Assembly (NCBI GenBank): GCA_029906195.1
Contig: JARWSJ010000004.1
Span: forward strand, 434,001 to 498,000
Direction: 5' to 3'
Origin: Chitinophagaceae bacterium 26-R-25
GTDB taxonomy: Bacteria > Bacteroidota > Bacteroidia > Chitinophagales > Chitinophagaceae
DNA length: 64,000 bases
Shown: positions 45,301-52,700 of the stretch, piece by piece
Layout: each line of letters opens with the position of its first letter
How positions within the stretch are numbered: the first letter of the stretch is position 1
Translations under genes and position numbers: made by a program
Notes under the pieces: model-generated
What the model saw: only the letters and a program-made list of their open reading frames with translations
Database searches by the model: none
Told to the model about the DNA's origin: nothing

Positions 45301-46207
45301 CTTTTTTGCGTAACATTTCAATTACACCTCTTTCTCCCGGAAGGTGAGCGGCGCCCACTCCAACAAACAAAGAGTGTTTTTGAATGATTGTATCAATAGA
45401 GTTGGCCTGTATTTCGTTTCTTTTGTACAGAAATTTTTCCTGGAAGGCATCAGAAGTTACACTTGCTACTTCCAGGGAATCCAATACGTCCAGGTCGCCG
45501 CGCCGGTATGCATCTTCCATTCTTTTTCTGCCACCATAGCTGTCATAGTCGTAGCGCTGCTTGCGGTTCTTGTCTTTGTACATTGCTGCGTAAGCCTCTT
45601 TCACAATGCGGTTCGATTCTTTATAATCCTCGACGCCTGTCACAATTTTGTTCAGCTTGCGACCCATACGGTATATATACATGTCGAGGTAAGTTTCCTC
45701 CTCAAAATCCTCCATGCCCACGTTATTTCGATACAACATTCCATTGACCATTCGAGCCTCTGAAGACAGAGCCAGTTTTATTCTGGATTCGTAATTGCCT
45801 ATCGAAAAAGTTTGCTGGGTAAGACGGTCGTTTGCTTCGGAAAAAGTGCTGTAATAATTATTGCCGTAGGGATTCGAGCCTTTGCCGTCCGCCCATTCCT
45901 GTTGCCATACTTCGGGATTTTGCTCCAGTGCGACTACATCAACATTTTTTATGGCGTTGTAAAACGAATCGCTGAGATTGAAAACTAGTTTATTGCTCAC
46001 ATGCATTGTTCCAAAAAGGTAAGACGGCTTTGTCATGCCCTTGCCTGTGATTTCCCAAAGCAGACTTGTATATTTTTTTTGAGGTGCAGGAGATGCAGAT
46101 GTGACCGTTGTCTTTTGTGTGGTTATCTTTTTCTTCTGGGCATACGAAGGGGTTACGAAAAAAAGAACGCAAATAAGTGCAAACGGTAAGCCTGGTTTAA
46201 TTTTCAT
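42302..46207 (-). CDS. Giant TraB/GumN-domain protein with repeated C-terminal modules
   Basis: A 1301-residue secreted or membrane-attached protein (signal peptide ending at PSYA). The first 330 residues are a TraB/GumN (Tiki-like) domain, with metal-binding motifs FGTMHVSN near the start and VGAAHLPGERGVIEMLRKKGY near its end. Ordinary members are about 300 residues. The following 900 residues hold what look like three copies of a 140-160-residue module, each closing with an aromatic motif (FFSSINF, FINSFEITPF, VFETFTPSD), then an alpha-helical part and a very acidic Asp-rich C-terminus. Tiki-type domains can be metal-dependent proteases; activity here is not established. Confidence 0.75.
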   Translation of the reverse strand: MKIKPGLPFALICVLFFVTPSYAQKKKITTQKTTVTSASPAPQKKYTSLLWEITGKGMTKPSYLFGTMHVSNKLVFNLSDSFYNAIKNVDVVALEQNPEVWQQEWADGKGSNPYGNNYYSTFSEANDRLTQQTFSIGNYESRIKLALSSEARMVNGMLYRNNVGMEDFEEETYLDMYIYRMGRKLNKIVTGVEDYKESNRIVKEAYAAMYKDKNRKQRYDYDSYGGRKRMEDAYRRGDLDVLDSLEVASVTSDAFQEKFLYKRNEIQANSIDTIIQKHSLFVGVGAAHLPGERGVIEMLRKKGYKLRPVYTGQRDGEEKEKIEKIRVPLTFNTQYSEDSVFKVDIPGPKLYRYNTLGHLNMLQYADMSNGSYYMATRVKTNASLLGNSIETVTRKIDSLLYENIPGKILSKKAVTRNGYNGFDIVNKTRKGDVQRYNIFILPDEVLIFKISGIADYITEGKEADQFFSSINFPAKNTQPTLYQPPYGGFKVSFPSEPFYIANERNDRDRSEWLSKDANNSAYFIFKTTVQQYEYIEKDSFELRLMEESFTNSKMLKQPASGKLGNVNRYPVINAKYQHADGSTVKVRYLIQGNNYYVIGAKYKQNEANADNFINSFEITPFVYKESKLRTDTTVGYTVNSPLFYKTEVDSSDNPSLDMYANTDDDNKSALQDALSSFFIKNIGNDTTGEHVSVTSIRFPQYVYIKDSAAFFSDKRLMMRNDFKYQIRKKQTYTAPGNWKCSYVEYGDSGSSRTLIMKSLYHNGTTFNLMSQGDTISAKSDFIKNVFETFTPSDSIKSFNPFVKKSNKLFEDYFSKDSAVSAKALRAVSPSLFDSTDLPNVIKAIDRLSWKDKNYLVVKRKWISIASNFRDTVTVNYLSKLYKQVTDTSDLQNEVLDALLDIKTTASFNAFKNLVIVEPPALTSTSNAGPNSYNIQALVDDVVTSRSPGKKNKAYSYYSNYSSKWQPLFDTLQLSAPLLPELMDLMVLEDYKPTITSLLEDAIDSGYVKPEQYKQYYNKFLLEAKQAIKKQAAYDSKKEMSKLNDKDKDNDNDSYDYNDYNSNDISSYSTLLIPFWDHSTEVPALFNKLLSLKDKKTLFNTAVVMIRNNKPVPDSIITKLAADDKYRADLYSALVDCKKEKLFPEKYMTQDLMAKSILISSGYTSGNLDSLILIDKLQVNQPKYKGWVYFYGYKKNKDDDDYKIAMCGLQPLDLSKVNSNDDGDNDDDDGDNDADSNTRGFTKLTQETYKPGKKTVAPTLQKLLKETLYDLRPSSSRFFGNSSGDDDDDSYINDAAKSSRYE

Positions 46208-46524
46208 ATAAAAGGGTTTTGTGCCTCTAATCCACCTTAAGTTAGTTAAAAAATGAAAATCCTGATCACATTTAACGAATCACAAAAGAATATCAGGCTT
46301 TCAGATCGTTTTTTAGGGTATTGTGCAAGAAAAGGGAGGTTTTTCTTCGGGGCTGGACAGTATTTGACTATAACCCAATAGATGGTGTTTTATTGCTTTT
46401 CCATAGCAAATTGGGGAAAATAGATGAATTATTAAGTTATTGAAGAGGTGGGTTCTGGCGCTACTTGATGGAGGTGCTTTATAAAAGGCGCGGGTTAAAA
46501 AGATAGGTAAGTATTTGTCACAGG
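46208..46524. other. Non-coding gap
   Basis: I see no ORF of note, no convincing hairpin and no promoter match in this AT-rich stretch upstream of the TraB-like gene. Confidence 0.5.
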
Positions 46525-47082
46525 TTATCTGAGCAACTTAGCTGATTTTTTCAAGCCACATTTTTCTAAGGTATCTAGCACCTGCTTAGGGGTTTTAAGT
46601 GGTTTTTGTAAAGAATCAACAAGTATTCCCAAAACATGTAACACTGATTGTTTATTGTTTGCTATAAGCTTCAAGACAAAATCATCTGGGGAAATAGCTT
46701 CAATATCGTATTGCTCCAGATTTCTCTTGGGAAAGTCTTTGAGATTATTGGTGACAATAAGATTAGCACCGCCTTTAATCGCGGCTGCAAATACATGCCT
46801 GTCGCTCCTATCAGGCAAGAATAAAGTGGCGATTAATTTTTCGTAACCGTTTATTTCCGCTTCAGGAAAATAAAAATCCATCAGTGTCTTTGTTCTTTCG
46901 AGATTTGAGGGTATCAGGTCAGGTCTGTTTTTCTTCAAATTTTTTATCCATTCATTTAGAATTTCATTCGTCCATTTTGGTTCGTACAAATTTGCTCGGG
47001 CTAAACGAAGCAAAAAATCTCTCAGAGGAGCTGAATATATCACATTAGCATCAAGCAATGCGATTGTTTTCAAATTCTCCAT
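46525..47082 (-). CDS. PIN-domain toxin (VapC-like ribonuclease)
   Basis: A 185-residue protein with a PIN fold of the PIN_3 type. Acidic metal-binding residues are visible in LLDANVIYS, the middle Glu region, RSDRHVFAAAI and TNNLKDFP. The ATG at 47082 overlaps the antitoxin stop codon as TGATG, which suggests translational coupling. A GTG nine bases earlier is also in frame. Such toxins cleave RNA and are inhibited by the upstream gene's product. Confidence 0.82.
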   Translation of the reverse strand: MENLKTIALLDANVIYSAPLRDFLLRLARANLYEPKWTNEILNEWIKNLKKNRPDLIPSNLERTKTLMDFYFPEAEINGYEKLIATLFLPDRSDRHVFAAAIKGGANLIVTNNLKDFPKRNLEQYDIEAISPDDFVLKLIANNKQSVLHVLGILVDSLQKPLKTPKQVLDTLEKCGLKKSAKLLR

Positions 47083-47537
47083 CAATCCCACATATTAAGT
47101 TCCTGTGCCTGCCTGGTCATCCAATCAAGTGCCTGGTCTCTTTCTCTTTCAAATTTTTTCTGGTAGGCTACAACATCTGCAATTTTTAGACGCCTATGTG
47201 TTCCAACCTTTTGATAAGGTATTTTTCCCTCTTCCAATAATTTAACAACATAGGGACGGGAAAAATTGAGAATATCAGCGGCTTGCTGAGTGGAAATTAA
47301 TAAATCGGACGTAAGAACGGTGACGGATTTTCCGTATGCCATACTATCAACTATTTCGTAAAAGAAACCGACCGCCTTAGTCGGAACATTCATGCTGTTT
47401 CCGTTTTTGCCAATACTTACAATTGTCGTGGCAGCTTTCTTGTTTTTAGACTGCCGCTGTAGTTTTTGAATTTCGTTCATTGCTTCTTTCGCTATTTTTT
47501 GTTCATGTTTTGTTGGTTTGAAGGTTACTGTTTGCAT
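47082..47537 (-). CDS. Excisionase/MerR-type HTH antitoxin partnered with the PIN toxin
   Basis: A 151-residue protein. A basic helical N-terminus is followed by an HTH_17-type domain at the C-terminal half (STQQAADILNFSRPYVVKLLEEGKIPYQKVGTHRRLKIADVVAYQK). This architecture is common in antitoxins preceding PIN toxins. The start at 47537 is supported by a -7 box TACATTTG on the minus strand (47555-47562) about ten bases upstream of the likely transcription start. Longer in-frame readings would cross that promoter. Confidence 0.8.
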   Translation of the reverse strand: MQTVTFKPTKHEQKIAKEAMNEIQKLQRQSKNKKAATTIVSIGKNGNSMNVPTKAVGFFYEIVDSMAYGKSVTVLTSDLLISTQQAADILNFSRPYVVKLLEEGKIPYQKVGTHRRLKIADVVAYQKKFERERDQALDWMTRQAQELNMWD

Positions 47538-47554
47538 AAAAAGTATTTGGTACT

Positions 47555-47602
47555 CAAATGTACATAAACGAAATAAACGAAACGATGTTTTTTTTACTTT
47601 TG
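47555..47602. promoter_or_regulatory. Divergent promoters with ACGAAA direct repeats
   Basis: A minus-strand -7 box TACATTTG (47555-47562) faces a plus-strand -7 box TACTTTTG (47595-47602). Between them are tandem repeats (ATAAACGAAATAAACGAAAC) that could be the antitoxin's binding site. Confidence 0.6.
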
Positions 47603-47606
47603 GGTT

Positions 47607-47888
47607 ATGAAGAAAGAAATCGAAGAACTCAAGAAACGCTTTAGAACGGCTGATAGAAACCAACTTGCTGCTATTGACAAAGAGATGGATGAACTCTCTA
47701 CTAAAGATCCGGTTGCTTTTTCAAAAGCAATGGTCGATTTAGTAATAGAGGCAAATAAGAAACTGGTAGATATATTGTCCTCCACCCCAAATCAATCAAT
47801 TATCGATAATTCAATCTTGAAGGGCGTGGTTATAAAAAAAGCCGCACATACGTGCGGCCCAGACAAAAACTATAACAATGAAAAATGA
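47607..47888 (+). CDS. Small hypothetical protein divergent from the toxin-antitoxin pair
   Basis: 93 residues, Lys/Glu-rich and helical at the start (MKKEIEELKKRFRTADRNQ), with no family I recognise. The ATG is five bases after the -7 box TACTTTTG, so its mRNA would be leaderless. Its last 18 codons overlap the transcription terminator of the convergent homoserine dehydrogenase gene, and the C-terminus (KKAAHTCGPDKN) is partly encoded by that hairpin. Whether it takes part in the toxin-antitoxin system is unknown. Confidence 0.6.
   Translation: MKKEIEELKKRFRTADRNQLAAIDKEMDELSTKDPVAFSKAMVDLVIEANKKLVDILSSTPNQSIIDNSILKGVVIKKAAHTCGPDKNYNNEK
47834..47858 (-). terminator. Terminator of the methionine operon
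   Basis: GCCGCAC (47841-47847) pairs with GTGCGGC (47852-47858); seven A at 47834-47840 give the T run on the minus strand, downstream of hom. Confidence 0.8.
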
Positions 47889-47897
47889 GAGAGCTGA

Positions 47898-49154
47898 TTA
47901 GAATATGCCTGCCAGTTCCAGGCTTTTTTTCTTGATGTTTCTTATTTCTACATCTTCAATAATGGAATCTGGTGCTACGATAAGTGATGTGCCGTTTTCT
48001 TTCCACCATTTGCTGTTTTTAAGCTCTGCAAACGGCAGCACGCCTACAAGGTAGCTTCTGCTTTCAGATGAATGCCACTCTTCGATCCAGTTGAATTTCT
48101 CTTTCGGAATGTTTTTCAAATCTGTAAAGCTTATGTACACTCTTATGTAAAAATCATCGCTTAACTCGTGCGGAGTGTGATGATACAATTTCTTATACTC
48201 GTATTTATAATCATAGCGCAGTGATGAAATGTCACTCAACACCGCAGATGCAGTAGGGAAACTGCCGGCGCCTTTTCCGTAAAAGAACTGTTTATCGGCA
48301 AAACCACTTTCAATTACCACACCGTTGTATTCATTTTTTACAAATGATAAATGGTCATCTGCTGCAACAAATTGTGGCAAGACAAATGCCGCTACTTTTC
48401 CATTCTTCAACTTCTTTGCCTGTGCTACAAGTTTTATCTGCAGATTTTTTTCTTTGGCTGCATTTGCATCCGTTGCATCTATATTTTGAATGCCATTGAA
48501 TACGATAGCATCGGGGTGGACCAAAATGCCATAAGCGTGCGTGAGCAGGAATGCCCATTTGCTCACTGCGTCATGCCCTTCCACATCTAGTGTTGGGTCA
48601 GATTCTGCAAAACCAAGTTGCTGAGCAAGAATTAAAGCTTGCTGGAAATCTAGTTTATCCTCAAACATTTTTGTAAGGATAAAATTTGTAGAACCGTTTA
48701 CGATTGCTTTAATTGAGTGCAGCAAATCGTTGTCATAATATTCTTCCAGGTTGCGGATGACAGGGATTGATGCACATGCCGCGGCCTCGCAAAGGAAGGA
48801 CTGGCCTGTGGTTTGTTGCAATTTCAAAATGGCCGGCAAGTGTTCCGCGATCATTTTTTTGCTGGCACTTACTACAGATTTTCCGTTGGTCAAAGCAGTG
48901 CTTACAATTTCAAATGCAGCATCTGCTTCGTTGATTACCTCTACAATCACATTGATTTCGGGATCGTTCAGTAACACGTCCTTGTCTGTTGTAAATAGAC
49001 TTGCCGGGGCATTTCTTTTTTTGTGCGCATCTTTAATACACACTTTTTTGATACTGGCTTTTAAAGACGGAGTTTGTTGTAAAACTTTATATAAACCTTC
49101 ACCTACTACACCAAAACCAAAAAGACCGATCGTTAATTGCTTATGTGTTTCCAT
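47898..49154 (-). CDS. hom: Homoserine dehydrogenase
   Basis: A 418-residue enzyme reducing aspartate semialdehyde to homoserine with NAD(P)H. It shows the Rossmann loop IGLFGFGVVGEGL, VNGSTNFILTKM and the catalytic-domain stretch ESDPTLDVEGHDAVSKWAFL with its lysine. It is monofunctional, without the aspartate kinase domain. The last 80 residues form a separate small domain where an ACT-type domain could be, but I cannot confirm it. It is the last gene of the SAM-riboswitch operon. Confidence 0.93.
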   Translation of the reverse strand: METHKQLTIGLFGFGVVGEGLYKVLQQTPSLKASIKKVCIKDAHKKRNAPASLFTTDKDVLLNDPEINVIVEVINEADAAFEIVSTALTNGKSVVSASKKMIAEHLPAILKLQQTTGQSFLCEAAACASIPVIRNLEEYYDNDLLHSIKAIVNGSTNFILTKMFEDKLDFQQALILAQQLGFAESDPTLDVEGHDAVSKWAFLLTHAYGILVHPDAIVFNGIQNIDATDANAAKEKNLQIKLVAQAKKLKNGKVAAFVLPQFVAADDHLSFVKNEYNGVVIESGFADKQFFYGKGAGSFPTASAVLSDISSLRYDYKYEYKKLYHHTPHELSDDFYIRVYISFTDLKNIPKEKFNWIEEWHSSESRSYLVGVLPFAELKNSKWWKENGTSLIVAPDSIIEDVEIRNIKKKSLELAGIF

Positions 49155-49169
49155 TGTATATGCTTAGTC

Positions 49170-49251
49170 TAAAATTTAAAGTAAAAAGTGAAAATTCAAA
49201 AGTCAAAAGCGCTCTCTCATTTTTGACTTCTGAATTTTTAATTTTGAATTA
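49170..49251. repeat. Inverted repeat, 'AAAAGTAAAAAGT' family
   Basis: Arm 49170-49211 (AAGTAAAAAGTGAAAATTCA) with arm 49218-49251 (TTTTTGACTTCTGAATTTTT), between hom and the QueF-like gene. Confidence 0.7.
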
Positions 49252-49683
49252 CATTGTTACTTCCCATTCATCTTCTATGATTTTCCAATCGTTAAATACT
49301 TCTGTGCCTCCACGAATTTTCCAGTCGGAGTCAATGGTCAGTTTTGAACTGATACCACCACGCGGATTACAAATCATAACAATCCTTAGCCTTGAAGGTT
49401 GATAAACGGCCATAAGATCTTCGTAAATAATATTGATCAGTCTTTCGTAACTCACTACGATGTTCCTAAGTTGGAAAACATAGTGTTTCAGAGACTTTAG
49501 TTCAATGATACTTTTGCCCGGATAAAAAGTAAGGTAGATCACTGCAAAATCAGGCTGCTCCTTTACTCCGAGAAAAGTAAACTCGGGAATTTTTGTTTTT
49601 ATTTCATACGCCTGGTTCGTAGGGTTTGGAATTGCAACGAGTAAATTCCTGTCAATATCTTTATACGTTTTTATAGCGCTCAT
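49249..49683 (-). CDS. QueF-like T-fold protein lacking the catalytic cysteine
   Basis: 144 residues with the QueF (preQ0 reductase) family motifs EQPDFAVIYLTFYPG, IIELKSLKHYVFQLRN and RLRIVMICNPRGGI. In active QueF the segment before QPDF carries the catalytic Cys (LCPxTGQPDF-like). Here it reads FLGVKEQPDF: Gly replaces Cys and one residue is missing. The FHE histidine motif reads SYE. The protein is therefore unlikely to reduce a nitrile. It lies between the MetB-like and hom genes in a SAM-riboswitch operon, which points to a methionine-related role of unknown kind. Confidence 0.75.
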   Translation of the reverse strand: MSAIKTYKDIDRNLLVAIPNPTNQAYEIKTKIPEFTFLGVKEQPDFAVIYLTFYPGKSIIELKSLKHYVFQLRNIVVSYERLINIIYEDLMAVYQPSRLRIVMICNPRGGISSKLTIDSDWKIRGGTEVFNDWKIIEDEWEVTM

Positions 49684-49695
49684 TTTAGGTTTTAA

Positions 49696-49792
49696 TTATG
49701 TTTAAAGTCAAAAGGGAAAAGTCAAAGTCAAAGTCAAAGTCAAAATTCGGCGACGCTGCTTTTTTTACTTTTTACTTTTGAATTTTTACTTT
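49696..49792. repeat. Inverted repeat, 'AAAAGTAAAAAGT' family, overlapping a gene's 3' end
   Basis: Arm 49696-49741 (repeats of AAAGTC) and arm 49761-49792 (TTTTTACTTTTTACTTTTGA). The second arm encodes the Lys/Ser-rich tail ([12 protein letters not shown]) of the MetB-like protein. Confidence 0.75.
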
Positions 49793-50933
49793 CAAGTGCT
49801 TCAAATGTTTCTTTCAAATCGTTGATCAAATCATTCGCATCTTCCAGGCCAACGCTCAATCTTATCAGGCTATCATTCACGCCATTTGCTCTGCGTTTAT
49901 CTGCAGGAATGGATTTGTGCGTCATTTGGGCCGGATGGCATAACAAACTTTTTACACCGCCAAGGCTCTCTGCAAGTTTGAACAAGCTGGTAGAAGTTAC
50001 AAACGCTGCGGCTGCTTCTTCAGTGTCGTTTTTCAACGTAAATGATACCACACCGCCAAAAGCTTTCTGTTGTGTCGCTGCCAATTCATGTTGCGGATGA
50101 CTCTTTAAACCAGGATAGAAAACTTTGTCCACTGCAGGATGTGATTCAAGGAAAGTCGCTACAGCCAAGGCATTGCGGCTATGTTCTTTTACACGCAAAT
50201 GCAAGGTTTCAATACCTCTGATCAAAAGGAAGCTATCAAACGGGCCCAGAATATTGCCACATGCGTTTTGATAGAATTTTATTTGTTCACCCAGTTCTTT
50301 TGTTTTTGTTACCACAACACCGGCGATTACATCGCTGTGGCCACCCAGGTATTTTGTAGCACTATGCACTACGATATCAGCACCAAGATCAAGCGGGTTC
50401 TGCAATACAGGTGTTGCAAATGTATTGTCTACACAAAGCAGGATGTTCTGTTGTTTAGCCAGTTTTGCTATGGCTGTGATGTCAGAAATTTTAAGGGTAG
50501 GATTGGTGGGTGTTTCAAGCCAGATCAATTTTGTTTTTGGAGTGATGGCATTGAAAACTTCCTCCACTTTTGTTGTATCAACATAGGTAACGTTGATGCC
50601 GAATTTTTTGTACACTTTTTCGAACAAACGAAACGCACCGCCGTAGATATCGTCAACAGCTACAATTTCATCACCGCTTTCAAGCAACTTTACAACTGCG
50701 TCGATTGCTGCTAGGCCACTGGCGAAGGCAAGGCCAAACTCGCCATGCTCCAGTTCTGCAACTAAATTCTCCAATGTTTTACGAGTAGGATTGTTACTGC
50801 GCGAGTAATCAAATCCTTTGTTAACGCCCGGTGCTTCCTGCTCAAAAGTGGATGTTTGATAAATAGGTACTGCAATGGCGCCTGTAAGTTCATCTACCGG
50901 AATGCTGTGAATAAGTTTTGTTGTTGCTTGCAT
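49740..50933 (-). CDS. metB: Cys/Met-metabolism PLP enzyme (cystathionine gamma-synthase-like)
   Basis: A 397-residue fold-type I enzyme. Motifs: [49 protein letters not shown], the PLP lysine in [18 protein letters not shown] and [17 protein letters not shown]. The family covers cystathionine gamma-synthase, gamma-lyase and sulfhydrylases, which are hard to separate by eye. The SAM riboswitch and the downstream hom favour a biosynthetic role. The last 17 residues (after FEALE) come from an AAAAGTAAAAAGT repeat and are probably not functional. Confidence 0.87.
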   Translation of the reverse strand: MQATTKLIHSIPVDELTGAIAVPIYQTSTFEQEAPGVNKGFDYSRSNNPTRKTLENLVAELEHGEFGLAFASGLAAIDAVVKLLESGDEIVAVDDIYGGAFRLFEKVYKKFGINVTYVDTTKVEEVFNAITPKTKLIWLETPTNPTLKISDITAIAKLAKQQNILLCVDNTFATPVLQNPLDLGADIVVHSATKYLGGHSDVIAGVVVTKTKELGEQIKFYQNACGNILGPFDSFLLIRGIETLHLRVKEHSRNALAVATFLESHPAVDKVFYPGLKSHPQHELAATQQKAFGGVVSFTLKNDTEEAAAAFVTSTSLFKLAESLGGVKSLLCHPAQMTHKSIPADKRRANGVNDSLIRLSVGLEDANDLINDLKETFEALESKNSKVKSKKSSVAEF

Positions 50934-51075
50934 TGTTAAACAGTTTTTGTGCTCCGCTGTGCGAAGCGATTGATAATTGATTAAACATTGATTTTGCCTG
51001 AAAACTTATGCAGAAAGGATTACCGGAAGTGCAGTTTTGTTTGATACGTGCAGTGTGTTGCAATAACCGTATAAA

Positions 51076-51110
51076 ACAAAAAAGCGCTCCCGATAAATCA
51101 GAAGCGCTTT
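51076..51110 (-). terminator. Expression-platform terminator of the SAM riboswitch
   Basis: On the minus strand AAAGCGCTTCTGATTTATCG runs into GGGAGCGCTTT and a T-rich tail; stem 51081-51089 with 51102-51110. It lies between the aptamer and the start codon at 50933. Confidence 0.85.
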
Positions 51111-51146
51111 AAATATTGTGAGTAAAAATTGTAAAGCATTATCTGA

Positions 51147-51265
51147 CTTATCTGTCCCGAATAAAATCCATCGGGGTGGAATTGGCACCTTACTTCTTCG
51201 ATGTGAATCGAATTGCAGGTTGCCAAGGCTTCAAAGGGCCATGTCCCTCAGCCTTTCTTGATAAG
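51147..51265 (-). promoter_or_regulatory. SAM-I (S-box) riboswitch aptamer
   Basis: Read on the minus strand it starts CTTATCAAGAAAGGCTGAGG, continues GACATGGCCCTTTGAAGCC and TTGGCAACC, has the variable P3 hairpin, then AAGGTGCCAATTCC, and closes with GATAAG. These are the conserved S-box blocks in order. With SAM bound, the downstream terminator forms and the MetB/QueF-like/hom operon is shut off. Confidence 0.95.
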
Positions 51266-51286
51266 TGATCTATTAAAGAACTGGCG

Positions 51287-51319
51287 CAAAGATAAGGTTA
51301 CATATTTCAAATTTCCAAA
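51287..51319 (-). promoter_or_regulatory. Promoter of the SAM-riboswitch operon
   Basis: On the minus strand, -33 TTTG (51316-51319) and -7 TATCTTTG (51287-51294) are 21 bases apart. Transcription should start near 51281, just before the aptamer. Confidence 0.75.
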
Positions 51320-51330
51320 TAGAGTTTTGT

Positions 51331-51361
51331 GAATTGAAAATTGAAAGTTGAAAATTGAAAA
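51331..51361. repeat. Single repeat arm, 'TTGAAAATTGAAAG' family
   Basis: GAATTGAAAATTGAAAGTTG and onward, matching 37722-37753. No clear partner arm. Confidence 0.6.
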
Positions 51362-51440
51362 TGGAATGGCTGGTTTTTTATTTGATTTTCAAGTATTTAG
51401 GAGTTGCAAAAAAGTTTGAAAAATTTTGCTGACCGGAACT

Positions 51441-51478
51441 AACAACTATTAACTAACAACCAACAACTTGTATTTTTG
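51441..51478 (+). promoter_or_regulatory. Repeat arm and -7 box before the WYL regulator
   Basis: A 'GTTAGTTG' family arm (51441-51469) is followed by a perfect -7 box TATTTTTG (51471-51478). The predicted start of transcription, near 51484, rules out the upstream TTG at 51468 as a start codon. Confidence 0.6.
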
Positions 51479-51500
51479 TCTCTCCAACAAACAACAACCA

Positions 51501-52454
51501 TTGAATCGGATAGACAGATTAAGCGCCATTTTAATTCATTTGCAAAGCAAACGACGGGTGACTGCACAAGAAATTGCCGAGCGTTTCGAGATCAGTTTGC
51601 GAAGCGTATACCGCGATGTAAAAGCCTTGCAGGAGAGTGGTGTGCCGATAATCGGCGAATCGGGCATCGGTTATTCGGTGATGGAAGGCTACCGGTTACC
51701 GCCGGTTATGTTCACTAATGAAGAAGCCAGTTCCCTCTTGCTTGCGGGAAAATTGGCGGAGATTTCCACGGACCCCGTTGTGAAAAAACATTTTGAAAAT
51801 GCGTTGTACAAAATCAAATCTGTACTGCGTTATACCGACAAAGAGCAAATTGAAACACTGGAAGAGAATGTGGTTGTTCTTCCTTCTGCTTACAATACGA
51901 GCAAAGATGCCAATGCGCAATACCTAAGTGAGTTGCAAAGAGCGATGGTCACAAAAAGGGTGGTGCATATGGAATATTGCAAGGCTTATGATACCACTGT
52001 TGAAGCCAGGGATATTGAGCCTATTGGCTTGTGTTATTACGGAAATGCATGGCATTGCATCGCCTGGTGTAGACTACGCAATGATTACAGGGATTTTAAA
52101 ATGAGTCGCATAGTAAAATTGTACGTAACTGATACCGCATTTGACAATTCCTCACACCCATCTATAAGCGAATATCTCAGCAAGATGAAAGCGAGAGAAA
52201 CGCAGCTTTCGGAGATTGTCATCAGGATAAGAAAAGATGTTGCAAGATATATCGGCGAGCAAAAATATTACTATGGATTTGTGTCTGAAGAAATTTGTGA
52301 AGGCGATGTAAGGCTGACGTTCCTGACTTCATATCCGGATATGTTTGCCCGCTGGATCCTGATGTTCACTGATGCCCTTACCATCGAATCTCCTGCTGAC
52401 TTCAAGGCTCAGGTGAAAGAGATGTGCGGGAAGCTGTACAGGCATCATGTGTAG
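51501..52454 (+). CDS. YafY family HTH and WYL-domain transcriptional regulator
   Basis: 317 residues. The DeoR-type HTH is at the start (MNRIDRLSAILIHLQSKRRV, then IAERFEISLRSVYRDVKAL), the WYL ligand-binding domain is in the middle (DIEPIGLCYYGNAWHCIAWCRLR) and a WCX domain is at the C-terminus. The start codon is taken as TTG at 51501, since family members begin exactly there and the promoter excludes earlier starts. It probably controls the two small genes that follow, a common arrangement. Confidence 0.9.
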   Translation: MNRIDRLSAILIHLQSKRRVTAQEIAERFEISLRSVYRDVKALQESGVPIIGESGIGYSVMEGYRLPPVMFTNEEASSLLLAGKLAEISTDPVVKKHFENALYKIKSVLRYTDKEQIETLEENVVVLPSAYNTSKDANAQYLSELQRAMVTKRVVHMEYCKAYDTTVEARDIEPIGLCYYGNAWHCIAWCRLRNDYRDFKMSRIVKLYVTDTAFDNSSHPSISEYLSKMKARETQLSEIVIRIRKDVARYIGEQKYYYGFVSEEICEGDVRLTFLTSYPDMFARWILMFTDALTIESPADFKAQVKEMCGKLYRHHV

Positions 52455-52508
52455 TTGTTGGATCTTCATTATTTGAATAAGCGGTCAACACTGTCGACGA
52501 TCAAAAGC

Positions 52509-52607
52509 TTTACCACTATGGCACTAAGGACACAAGATTCACTAAGGGGTATTTGAAATTAGGCAATTCTTAGTGCGGCTTAGTGTCCTTAGTGCCTTAG
52601 TGGTAAA
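52509..52607. repeat. Inverted repeat, 'CACTAAGGCACTAAG' family, second copy
   Basis: Left arm 52509-52548 (TTTACCACTATGGCACTAAG) with right arm 52565-52607 (TAGTGTCCTTAGTGCCTTAG). Matches 21486-21592. Confidence 0.85.
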
Positions 52608-52700
52608 CCTCAAAAGCGAAGCTTTTTTTCTTTCTCCCGAAAAACTTCCTGACATAAGGCTGTCACTAACGCATTGTTGTTTTGTGTAAAATAACACACC

